The position numbers were made by a program, and so were the translations under genes. Positions 37,136-48,614 of a DNA stretch of 64,000 bases are shown here, piece after piece. The DNA is from Bigelowiella natans CCMP2755. Lineage: Eukaryota > Cercozoa > Chlorarachniophyceae. The stretch lies in NCBI GenBank assembly GCA_000320545.1, contig ADNK01002059.1, forward strand, positions 33,501 through 97,500, in the 5' to 3' direction. Each line of letters opens with the position of its first letter. The stretch's first letter is position 1. Below the pieces are notes generated by a model that worked only from the letters and a program-made list of their open reading frames with translations, was not told where the DNA came from and searched no databases.

Positions 37136-37166
<31 letters not shown>

Positions 37167-37978
37167 CACACACACCTCTATTGCCTGCACCGATCCTGAT
37201 CTGTCTGTATCAATTGCTTTGAAAAGACTCTTCCAAACTTTTTCAATTTTCTCTGTTCGCGAATTCACGTTCTTCATTTAAGTATGCGTGCGAGATAGTA
37301 CTTCAAAACCTCTCAACATTTTGAGTGTGTGTGTGTGTGTGTGTCAATTAAGTATGCGTGCGAGATAGTACTTCAAAACCTCTCAACATTTTGAGTGTGT
37401 GTGTGTGTGTGTGCGTGTTGTAACAACATAATTGTGTGCTAAAAATTTCTACTTTATTTCATCCAATAGTTTAACGCGAAGAAGCTCTGCATGTACAGGG
37501 GGACACGGCGAATATCATAATATACTTAACAACTCCCAGTTTACGAATAACCTTTGATAACTATTTCCTCTGCACTCAGCTCCTCCTCCTCCTCAGCATT
37601 ATCCTTAACGTTCTTCTTATCGCTGGCAGCTTTATTGTCCTCCCCCTTTGCATGTTCAGTAGAGGCAGTAACACTGGCAGCTACTGCATTAGCAGGCGAC
37701 TCGACAGATTTGTCATTTCCTCCCTTTACCTTGCTCTCACTTCCTTCCCCTTCCGCACCGTCATCTTCATTACCACTGCCATCATCACTTTTAGCGTCGT
37801 CGTCCTTATTTTCGCCCACCTTTTCTTCACTCTGAAATTCATCCTTCTCTTCGTCTTCTTCTTCTCCTAAATTCGTTTCAATATTTTTTCTGTTGCTCTT
37901 GTCATCAGTGGCTGAAGTTTTGCCTTCAGGATCACCAGAAGGGGGCAAATTCTCATGACTACTGGCTCCGCATCCCAT
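27301..37978 (-). CDS. N-acylated protein with ten EF-hands and six ankyrin repeats, 25 exons, about 1146 aa
   Basis: Exons: 37978-37552, 37252-37176, 36967-36893, 36805-36691, 36261-36185, 35498-35427, 35218-35162, 34781-34646, 34478-34402, 34261-34184, 33997-33941, 33512-33438, 32707-32651, 32239-32145, 31905-31852, 31617-31452, 31059-30983, 30621-30547, 30245-30189, 30008-29654, 29454-29396, 29208-28858, 28565-28167, 27800-27573, 27444-27301. The N-terminus MGCGASS fits N-myristoylation (Gly2, Ser6) plus Cys3 acylation, followed by about 130 acidic residues. Five tandem EF-hand pairs follow, e.g. loops DTDRSGSVQAIE and DSNEDELISKSE; nine of the ten EF loops look canonical, and unit 3's first loop (NQDSDDFVDYEE) is degenerate. 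Three ankyrin pairs end the protein. A calcium-responsive membrane-bound scaffold is inferred; the partner is unknown. Junction 33438/32707 is one base out of phase. Confidence 0.88.
37278..37412. repeat. About 70-bp tandem duplication in intron 1 of the EF-hand/ankyrin gene
   Basis: A segment starting TTAAGTATGCGTGCGAGATA and ending in a (GT)n run is present twice, at 37278 and 37348. The copies are essentially identical, indicating recent duplication. Confidence 0.85.
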
Positions 37979-39770
37979 GTTTCGCTAAACAATCAATCTG
38001 TGCACGCTGCTAATGCCTCGTCTGTGTTGCACACGAGAGCTAAGGTGAACAATGAAAGCAGCAGCTCAACCGTGGAGCGTGGAGCACGTAATAACTGATG
38101 AAAGAGAGGGGGGAGCACAGCTGCTTTGCTTTGCTTTATGTTTTTTGTCGTAAGCAACTGCCGAACATTTTTCACTCACTGTTTTTAGAGTTTTCGAGGT
38201 TGGGGTGGATGTCGCAAGCTCGGAACAGAATGCAATTTTCACCGGGATGCTCTGCTGTCTCTACTCGTGAGCAAAGAAATCTCGGCTCATTTTCACGGGA
38301 GACAGCGTTGTTTTTGTGTCGTCGCAGCTGATGGATGTGTCCTGCATCCGTTTTGATGGTGGTCATTCTGCTTTCACTTTGTGCCTGGCTAGCTGGCTGC
38401 TCCACTTGCGATTCCTTCACCGATGGTTCTGACTCCTTCAGAACAAGGGTGTTGTTGGGTGAGCCCTCTGGCGATTTGGACAAGGATCGCCTCATTGACG
38501 GAGCCTTTGGGAAGTTTCTGGTCAGAGTGGGTGCGCGCTGCCCCTCGTGTTGTTGGTCGTGAGAACGCATCACGTGCGTGCATGATGGTTGGGTTCACGT
38601 TTTCACGTTGGTTGAACCCCCTGCCAGCTGGCCAGCCTCTAGTGACCTGGACACGGCTAGACGGATCGCCTCACCGACAGCTCCTTCAGGAAGTTCCTGG
38701 CCAGCTAGCCAGGATTGATGCACTGCATGCACATCGTCTTTTTGGCTCCCATTGGTCAAAGTTTCTTCCTTTTTCTTTTCCTGCCGGGGGGTCATGGGAG
38801 GGGCCACGCCTAGACGCGTTTGAGTTCGCACCACTCGCACCACACACAAGCTAGCAAGGGAAGAAGTTGCAAGTGCTGTGAACCACAGACACAGCACGTG
38901 CAACGTGTGCAACACGCATGCATGTCCATTGCTGTGAAGGTGCCAGGTGCCAAAGCAGACCTCACACTGCTAGACTGGACTGGAGCATATTTCTCGCATC
39001 GTCAAAGTGGGAGCACTGAAATTTGGGATCACTTCTTTCACACGCTAGCACGTTCTCCCGTTCGCCCAAAACGATGATGGCCGCTTTGCGGCTGCACGCT
39101 TGAAACCACCCTTGCGTTCGTTCGTACTAGCGTGCTCCGCTAGCCCGCTTTGCTGCATGCTAGCATGCTAGCATGGGTCTTGTGAGAAAAAAAAATCCTC
39201 GTCCGCCATCTACCAAGCGATTTCCACGCGTGCCAGCTAGCCAGCTATAGCTAGCTAGCAGGTCCGCTAGTCCGGTGCACGCGTGGCAGATGACGATGGG
39301 AAGCAGCTTCCCACCTGGAAACCCACAGCTAGACAGCTTGACAGGAATGATGCAATGGGATGAAGGGAGGTCGATCCAATTTTTGAACTGATCACAGGTT
39401 GGCAGATTGCTTTGTTGTTGCAAAGCGCACATGAAGAAAAACACAAGCTTTCACTGCTCACTCTGCTGCTTGGCTGCGATGTCCAAATCATGCTCAACGA
39501 AGGCAGGCAAACTGTCGCATGATTTTCAACGTTGCAGGCGCACACGACGCTAGGACGCCATTTCGTCACAAATTCAGCTCGACGGGCAAGTCCAACATCG
39601 CCCGTGCTAGCGTGGCTTCATTTAGAGTGAGTTAGTGAGCTAGCACAGCACACATGATGGGATTTGTACGATAAGTGAACAACAGAAACGTCGCTCCATG
39701 GTCAGTTGGTCAAAGCTTTTGGTGGCATTTGGACGCATGTACGAATTGCAATCAAGTTGACGAACATCGC
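37979..39770. other. Repeat island between EF-hand/ankyrin gene start and REJ gene end
   Basis: TG/CA-rich DNA with no intact gene recognised. It includes a third relative of the dispersed repeat (38390-38570), a partial repetition of that segment near 38655-38705, and a 20-bp perfect CATGCTAGC palindrome at 39156-39175. The first 100-200 bp presumably hold the promoter of the minus-strand EF-hand/ankyrin gene. Confidence 0.55.
38390..38570 (+). repeat. Dispersed repeat, copy C (peptide-like part only)
   Basis: Reads TRVLLGEPSGDLDKDR...GAFGKFLVRVGARC, matching the order of copies A and B (LGAPSDDP, then AFRKFLL-V-A-RR). The GCACTGCGTTTCGC units seen beside copies A and B are not found here. 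Confidence 0.6.
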
Positions 39771-42700
39771 CTAAAATTCCGGCAACGCATCTCTACGATG
39801 CTGGGCTGTTGTCAGTCGCATCTCGTTAAACATTGGATCCAAATGTGGTAAGTTCACCCCAGATTGTATGGATGAAACCGAGACTTCCTTGCCATTCCAA
39901 CCCGGCTCATCGTCGGATGAAGTTCCATCTACGCCATCATCATCCGATAAAAGTTCGCTCTCATTCACCCCAAGAAATTTTGCAATTTCCAACCGCATGC
40001 GTATTTTCTGTTTTTCTTCACCATTACCAAAGGTGGCCTTAATGACACCCGGCCTGTCTTTATGCTTTGTGTTTTGTTCCATGAGGCCAGCAGCACATTT
40101 CATTTCCTCAATATCGCTAGGGCTAAACAGCATGGAGTTCTCTGCGGATTGGGTAACTTTTTCAAACTCGACACTAAATTCATCTGACAGAGCATGCGCT
40201 CGGCGCAGCAAACGGCGAATGACCGAAATATTGTTGTCAACTGAAACCCCGTTGATTCTGAGGATTCGCATGCCCACCATCAATCCCCTTACATCCCCTT
40301 TTATGCTATCCACCCTTCCCTTCTCATCGATGCTGCAAGAAGGAACATCCGAACTTAAACGGAGCGTAATTGCATTTCCAGCATGAGTCCCATTGTTACA
40401 TCCGCGGTTCTTCTCTTTCTCATAGTTCCCATCGACGACGACGGCAGTGTTACTATGGACGATTCTATTGTCATTGCTGAGGCTGCTTGTGGTTTCATTG
40501 CCACCGAGCCTAGAGCTATCTATGTTTGTCGAGTTAACCTTCTCATCATCGTCTTTATCGTCTCGCGAGGAGGAGGCCAATCTATGTATCCCGCCGAAGT
40601 AGCAACAGCAGCAGCAGCAGCAGCAGATACCGGAAAGGGCTGCCTCAATGCACAATATGACAATAAACCGTGCTGTGAAGTCTTGCGGCCAACTTAACAA
40701 TGTGACGATCACAGCATCTAGATTGGAGCGACGATACTTCCAGGAAAGAATACCAAGAAGGAAACCGGATCCTAGCACCACAGAGAAGCACAAGAGCAAT
40801 GCGACAGCTTCTTGTAGTGTCCATTGATCATGCCGAACCTTGTTGTCCTCTTTGAAGCTCTCCGAGGTCAAACCGAAGAACACAGAAGAATTCCTCTCAT
40901 ATGACCGTTTTGGAGGGTCCTGATAATAGTTAACCATGCAAATTCATTACTACCTTCTTCGTCTCTGCTGCATGCTGCGTATTGTGATGAGAATGAAGTA
41001 ACCAAATGCACTATTTTCTTCTTTTAAAAAGCAAAACTGATGGTTACATAAATAGGGAGAAATGAGAGAGTAGTGTAAGATTGACCATATGCACAGAGTA
41101 AGCTGAAGACCGATTAGTTTTTCGCAGCCCCCCCTTTGAGATCTGACTTTTCTGATTGTTCTCCCTTCTTCCCGCCCCCCTTCGTCCCTCGCCAGTAGCA
41201 GCTTTGTCGCTCACCCAACCTCCAAAGGCAGAGCTGGTACCGATCAAAGCGGCTTGGCTGGCAAGGGTTCCACCTGCACCGATAAGCGAAGCTGCCTGCA
41301 CGCCTTCTAAATCCGAACGCAATTTCGCATCACTGGCTTCGTTATCACTCTCATCAGCATCATCGTCCTCCTCGCGATCATCCCTCTCCTGAGCCTCATT
41401 CTCCGCGTCTCCCTCATCTCTGTAGGAGTTAGTCATATGATATCATTATTTCGTAGAATATATGAGAATTAAGGGCCCTTCCATGATTTCTTTGCTTGTA
41501 GCCCCTCGTGGTAGTAGTATGTGTGTGCATATATTTATATCATGAAGGGGATCTTCTAATAGTTATAACGTAATTAGTAATGATAGTACCAAGAAGGTGG
41601 TAGCAAATACACACACAGCACACACACACACACACACACATACTCACACATGCATCATCATTATGTTGCATTTTGTATGTGCGACTGCGTATAATTTTAA
41701 TTTTTAGAATATAGGATTAGTAATGATGTGTCTACTATTAATACAAATTTAAATACTATAGGCAATCATTAATAATATATCCACAGATGATGCATCCATT
41801 CGACAACAGTGGAACAAATCACCATCATCAATTGTTATTAATACCCTCCAGCAGCATCATCCGCCCCATCCTCTCCCCCATCTTCAAAAGCGATTTCCAT
41901 TGAGTCTTGCTCCCCAGCCATGATGGAAAGCAGGAAAAGAAGCATAGGGAAATACTCTGCCATTAACGACTTTTCGAATTTGATGCGGAACCAAGATGGC
42001 ATTGGCCGGTAAAACAACTTAGAAATAATAAACGGAACTGGAAATGTTAAAATCACAGCCACCAGCGCCAAGGCACCCCGCCCACCAATTATGCCAATTT
42101 CCTGATTTGTGCCGGAGAGGAGTGCGGATACAACTGCTGCATTGAAAACCAATACCATAAGAATGGCCAAACGTTTCTGAGAATTTAAAAAGTCTCCATG
42201 CGGCCTCACAAATACGGCAAGCCATGGATGACGTCGCCTAAGAGCCCTATGTAGATAGAGCAGAAGAGGAGGAGGATATCAGCTGCTGATACGTAGATGA
42301 TGATTCAATTGTATGCATATGAATATAAATGTGTGTGTATATTATATACTATCTGTGTATGCATGCGTCATGAGAAAGAAAAGAGTTGAGTAACGTTGTC
42401 CGTTGTTGTCGCATGTGATGATTGTCTATTAGCGACGTACATACCATATGCCTGCAGTCCGGAAATTTTTAAATCTCTCCATGACACTATCATTATTGGA
42501 ACCCTCCGCTCTCAGTTTTAAGACCATGTTTTGTGCTCTCCAGAACTGAGCTTCGATGAATTCTCTCTTTTCTATCGTATCATCATCATCATCATTCACC
42601 CTCATCAACCCCACTTGAGCAGCATGATCGTACATCCTCGCTACGATAATTCCAATAATACAGATTAGGTACAATGCCAGTACCAAGGCCACGATCTGAT

Positions 42701-45116
42701 TACGCAGGGGATTGAAGGCCTCAAGAGTTATGTCGTCGGCACTTACCGTGTTCACCGTCACGGAGAATCTCCAGCGAGAGCCGAAAGCAGTAAGGTGAGT
42801 ACTCGCGCAAGTGATTATTGGGGGGGAGGAGGAGGAGGAGGAAGAAGAAGAAGAAGAAGAAGAAGAAGAACCCTGTTGCCAATAATCCATGCTTTCCGTA
42901 GCTGAATTAGTAGTAGTAGTAGCAGCAGCAGCAGCAGCAGCAGCAGGATGATATTCTGCTGAGAATGATCCTACTGACCGAACACCACTATCGTCCCAAA
43001 GTTGGCTTGTTTCATTCCAAAACATGCATATTGGCTCTACCTTTACACCGTCGGGGGGTGAAAAGGGGGGGTAGGAAGAAGGCAGTCGTATGATGAACGG
43101 GATTATCGATGCATTAGTTACGGAAATAGGGGTATTGGACTCATAATCGTTAATTTCAACGATGGCTATTCCAGCAGCAGAGACGTTTTGAGAAGCATCA
43201 TCTGAAGCAGATGGAGATCCAAACAGGGCAGTTCCGGATATTGACACAAGAGATACTCGGATCTCAGTGCTATCTCCTGAGAGCTCGCCAATATTTTGGG
43301 GTAGACGGACAGTTGCATCGGTGTTGGCGTCGTCTTCAAGGGAGGACTTCTCAGAACCCAGGATGACAGAAGATGATGCATTTGTTGTTGTTTTATCTAT
43401 CGTACTGATGCATTTTCCATGAAGAGATATGTTGATATGGGTATTGCTCAGACCTCCTGAGGAAGACAGACTAGCGGCCTTCTCTCCTGGTACATGTGTT
43501 GCTATGATAGGAGCAGACAGCAGGGTTGATAAAAGGGGGGGGGGGAGGAGGGACGAAGGATTAGGAGGAGTATTCAAAATATAAATATATGTAGAGATTA
43601 TAAATGAAATACATGTAGGCAATCAAAGAACATGACAAATAGGCAGTACTACTTTCGTAATTTCTCGATAAGAAGTTAAGTATAATATTATATGTTGTGG
43701 GAGGTAGGTGCTCTAGATAATCATCTAGTACCTGTGGAGGTTCTTGTGAGATTGAGTAGAGATGTCTTTAGCTTCGGAATTAATCTACTCTTTGTCTCAG
43801 CATAACTTCTACTTTCATGAGGACGACTTTCAAATGCCCATAACACGTTCGCAGCAGCCGATGTCGCACCTGAAATGATAGTCGTCGTTTCTGCATCCAC
43901 AAGACGCTGCTGCTGCTGCTGCTGCTGTGTTGGAGGAGAGATCTCAGTACTACTAGGTGATGCTATCCTCTCAATGATAGCCGTTGCAATGTCCACAGAG
44001 CTTTCTAAGAGCTCTCCGGACTCAGAGAGAGTCAGCGCATTGAGAAGTACAGCAGTGTTGGCCTTGTTGATCGATGACCCCCCTCCTCCTCCTCCCCCTC
44101 CTAAATCCTGAGTTGCATTTGAAAGGATGGAGACCAGTAGGTCTCGTTGGTGATAAGACTTTTGCAAATAATTCCCTGTTTGAGCGCTGTTGTTGCTGCT
44201 GCTGCTGCTGTTGTTGGGACTGGTGCTAATCAAGCTGCTTGTGAGAGTATATAGAAAGCTCGAGGAAGCTGAGAGCACCACGACCAGGTTGTCATAATCC
44301 CCCTCTGTTAGTCGTCGCTTTGCCAAAACGGAAGCACGGTCAATAGCCTCTACCATAACAGAAGGAGGAGAGAGAGATGGTGGGTGTACTTGTACGGTTA
44401 AATACTCATATGTGGATGCGCCGAGGCTGTCTTCAATACGAGCACGGATGGAGACGACGGTCTGATTCTGAGATGATGATGATGATGATGATGATGATGC
44501 CGTATAAGGGGAGGGAAGCTCTGTCTCCAAGAGCGGAAGCTGACGATATCCGCAAAGATCAAGATAAAGCTGCAAGGAGGAGGATGAGGACGACGAGGAG
44601 GAAGAGGGGTTGGCACTTGCTTGGTCTTGTCCGATTTGAAATTTGTACCTATCAACACACAAATTATACGTACAAATAAACACACAACGAGTATAAGATA
44701 TAGAGGCAAAGAGAGGAGGAGGAGGGTAAGAGAATGAGAGAATAAACGAATGTTTGAAAGTTTGGATATGACGAACCAACTCATCATGATCACTTAAATA
44801 ATGTATAAGAGAGGAGCTACTACTACTACTACTACTACAACTACAACTACCTACAACGTAACTCATTGTATGATCAATTATCACTAATGTTACTATTACT
44901 ACTACTACTACCTCACAGGCACGTTAAGGTCTATCCATCCAGAGCACTGGAGACGGAATACTGTACTGAGTGCAACACCGCTGCTGGGAGCTACCACACA
45001 TGACCCTGATTGAGGAGGGGAGTTTACCCTCACTAAAATGCTTGCATGGCCTTGGTTTCCTGATGCAAGTTTAAGAAAAGAAGGCAGCTATAATACACAT
45101 TATGTATTCATATCAC

Positions 45117-45153
<37 letters not shown>

Positions 45154-45602
45154 CTGCTTCCCCCTCCTCTTCCTCCTCCTCCTCCTCCTCCTCTACTTTG
45201 GCAAAACAGCACTACTACGAAAGTACCTGCTCCATTTCTTGCAGAGACTCGAAACACATACTCCATGCCTTCCTTTAGCGTATTCGGTGCTATCACAAGG
45301 TTTTGCGATGACACAGAGGTTAATACGATACCACTGTTGTTGTCATCGTTGTCGCCATTATTATTATTATTATTATTATCATCATCATCATCACTTAAAT
45401 CCAGATTTCCAGATAAACACTCCCAGTGCCATCGTAGGAGTGAACCCCCCCCCCCTTCTACAATCCCAACGAGCTGAAGTTTGTCTTCAGCATTGTGCTG
45501 CTGCAGGTGTTGTTCGGGTGCTGCTGCTGATACAGAAGAAGCAACGATAAGACGAGGAATATTAAGAGAGGTCGTTCTCAGCCATTGTTTAGCTATTGCC
45601 CA

Positions 45603-45635
<33 letters not shown>

Positions 45636-47696
45636 GACGTCCAAAGAGACGTTCAGCGTAACGAGATACGACGTATTCGGAGAGAGCAGGGAAGTACTGA
45701 TATTGAACTGAGATGTAGTGGGCCCAACGCTCTCAGGGAGTGAAAGAGGAGGACTACTCTCATTACACACACCACCATTGTTGCTACTACTGTTACAGAC
45801 TCGAATTGACCAAGAATAGTGTAATGTCCTCGACGAGTTGGGACCACGGGAACCTCTCCCATCAACAAGAACAAGATAGTCATCGTCTATCGAGGAGGAG
45901 GAGGAGGAGGAGGAGGAGGAGCCATTCCTTGGTAATGGCACTGGTATTGGAAGGAATCTTTCGCGCCCACCCCGGATGAAAGCTGAGGGTTTGACAGGGA
46001 TAACCTGCACTAAGATTGATGTGTTTGCTCGTCCGATCAGCTGCCCTGTCGCCATGTCGCGTGTCTCGGCAACGAAACCAAATTTATAGTCGGTGTTCAG
46101 AGGCGAAAGTGTGTGCGGGGGAAGATAGAGATAGAAGGATTCCGGTGAAGATATCCGAACTGAGGAGGAGGGTGGGGAGGAAAGAATGCTCCAACGCACT
46201 CTAGTGATAAGATCCAAAGTGCTGTCAGCACCGCATTGAGGCTCTCGGACTTGAGGTCGTACATCAAGAGCATCACCCTCGAGTAAAATAAGGGTGGGAG
46301 GGGTAGGCATGCGGATTATCGGAACTTGGCCAGTCGAAACCCTCTTGAGCCTATGGACAACTGAAGCAGAGCCTCCTAGCCAATTCACCACTGATACATT
46401 AAATTCATACCAATGCCCAATAGTCAGATTCTTACTCGGGATGATGAGAGTCTGTTTGTCTTTGCTTCTCTCGCAAATACTCTGGAGTAACAAGGAGGAG
46501 TCGGATGATTGCTGGAGCTTCCAAGTGACTTTTAGCGTCTTGCTGGCATCACCAGAAGAAAAAGTTGTCAAATCTACGGTTGAGCGACATACTCCGACCT
46601 CTGAAGCTCCTACGATACTGACAGTTGGTATTGGTGAAACAACAGGAGGAAGTATTTCCACCGAATGTCTCCATGCGGTCACGAATTCACCAGGAGCCTT
46701 GATAACCCCTCCTCGAATAATGATTCGGTCAGATATTCCCAGCAGAAAGTCGCGCCTTGGTATGACGTACAGCAAAGAGGGGCTTGACCACAGACAACGA
46801 GGAGGCTGCTGCTGCTGCTGCTGCTGCTGCTTTTCCCCGAGAAGTCCAGCTATAGTCTCGTTGGCAAGGAGGCAGGAGCAATTTGAGCATGCTAAAGTAG
46901 TCGTTGGACGATTGAATGTGATTTCTATACGAGTAACTAGATTATCGAATATGGCTCGAAGGGCGAAGGGGGGTGTTATCGTTGGTCCTACATACCCATT
47001 ATTCATAACAAAGGAAGAGAAATAACATCTTAGATCTTATTTTCAATAAATGTCCAATTTTTATTTTCTCTATTTAAGCAAGTAGCGAGAGAAGAGGGAA
47101 GAAGAGAAAACAAATGCAGCGTACATCAAATGTGTTACTAAACCACGACGTATGTTGAATATGTGAGCGATGCAGCGACCATTTCCCTGCAACGAACCCC
47201 CCTCCTCTTCTCTTAACAATTTACTTACCGTGAGTTGGTGTGGAAGTCGGTTGTAAAGTCGTTGGAGACATTGTTGGCTGTAAAGTCGTTGGAGACATTG
47301 TTGGCTGTAGAGTCGTTGGAGACATCGTTTTTGGTGATATGGTGGAGGGAGATGAAGTAGGTTGATTCGACGTGGGACAATGTGTTGGAATCATGGACGG
47401 AGTGGCAGAAGGAGAGGAGGTAGTAGGAGAGAGGGTAGGAGCGCTTGTAGGAGGAATTGGAAAAGTGCGATGAAGGAAATACATGGAAGGGTTCCCATTT
47501 GAAGGACAGATTTTAGTGTAAGATCCCCCTGATGGGAGGGAGAAACCACTACTACTCGTCCCAGGTGTGGAAAATCCTGCTGGGTTGACAACTGCGTAAG
47601 CATTCCAATTCTGGGGCGGAGTGCTGCCTCCATAAGCAATCCAGTCTGCAGTTAGCGTCAAGATAATAATGTACGCGTAGAAAACACATGGACGTG

Positions 47697-47740
<44 letters not shown>

Positions 47741-48614
47741 TAAATATGAAAATGTTCCTATTTGAAGACATATTACACATACGACAAAGCTAACCCAAAA
47801 AAACCAAAAAAAACTAGTATTCGCAGCTCCTCTTTCCAATACCGATTTTCCTCTCGCTCAGGAGCGAGCGCGTATGTTAGTGCATGCACGTTTTGTCTGT
47901 TGAGTTTTTCTCGTGCACAAGCTCTTTTGTTGTTGGCGATCAATTCGAATATAAATCACCACCTACCTGTTGTTGAAGAGCTCATCCCAGAATATCGGAT
48001 GTCATTCGATGTACACGTCAAAGCGAGACCTCCTAAAAATTGAATGAATGATACAATATAATAAGTCTCCACTTCATGCTGTGAATGTTTCTGTGGAAAT
48101 ATTGAGGTATAGAGGTAGGTGCCAAGAGGACCTCCGGAGCAGGAGTTGGAATTAGCATCTCTGGCTTTTATTCCAATCATGTAGCCCCGCGAGCTGTTCG
48201 CGACAAATGAAAATGTCTTCAAGCTCCCCCAATTGTTACCATCTCTGAGTGAATACAAATAAGATATAATCAGTGTGTAGTTCGTTCACTTTTAGAACGA
48301 TCCACCCGTTGGTACAAATAGTTGTCGTCACCTTGTAGGTCATTGAAAAACATTTACAAATAGAAAATGGGGACAAACTCTTCATGACACAGGACCAGAT
48401 CAGCACTACGCCACCGTTCACGCATTATTCAGTTGTACTTATCTCACCCGTCGAACGCAATTGAGTCTCCATTTAAGTAAATGGCATCCAAATAGTTGTC
48501 CGCTGTCGCACTACAGCTAACCGTAGAAGTCTGGGCGATTGCAACATGGACAAGCAAGGCCAGCCACTGAAGCAGAACCAGAGGAAACAACTTTTTCTCA
48601 CTACTAGAGGCCAT
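39771..48614 (-). CDS. REJ-GPS multi-membrane receptor-like protein with PDZ-like tail, 2206 aa
   Basis: Exons: 48614-48448, 48244-47967, 47645-47229, 46987-45227, 45059-44912, 44648-43732, 43501-42445, 42237-41845, 41419-41086, 40919-39771. They sum to 2207 codons with every phase matching. Order: signal peptide (residues 1-27, LVLLQWLALLVHVAIA); Cys-containing ectodomain; PT-rich stalk with SPTTLQPTM repeats (about 230-287); REJ region (about 290-1230, including VNSPPQSGSCVVAPSSGVAL and CSGWIDLNVPVRYKF); GPS site (CMFWNETSQLWDD near 1387, CASTHLTAFG near 1459); first membrane helix IVALVLALYLICIIGIIVA near 1498, then roughly five more; acidic loop; PDZ-like segment GLMVGMRILRINGVSVD (about 2005-2075). 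REJ plus GPS is the polycystin-1/sperm-receptor architecture. PKD1's eleven-helix channel-like region is not all present and the PDZ-like domain is unusual. Probably a cell-surface receptor. Confidence 0.86.
47700..47739 (+). repeat. (TA)n microsatellite in a REJ-gene intron
   Basis: Twenty uninterrupted TA units in the intron between exons 47967 and 47645, not affecting coding. Confidence 0.9.

Noticed and set aside
38098-38573. A protein-coding gene on either strand of 38.1-38.6 kb
   Set aside because: The frames overlap the dispersed repeat shared with 10.1 and 16.5 kb, so they are repeat remnants.
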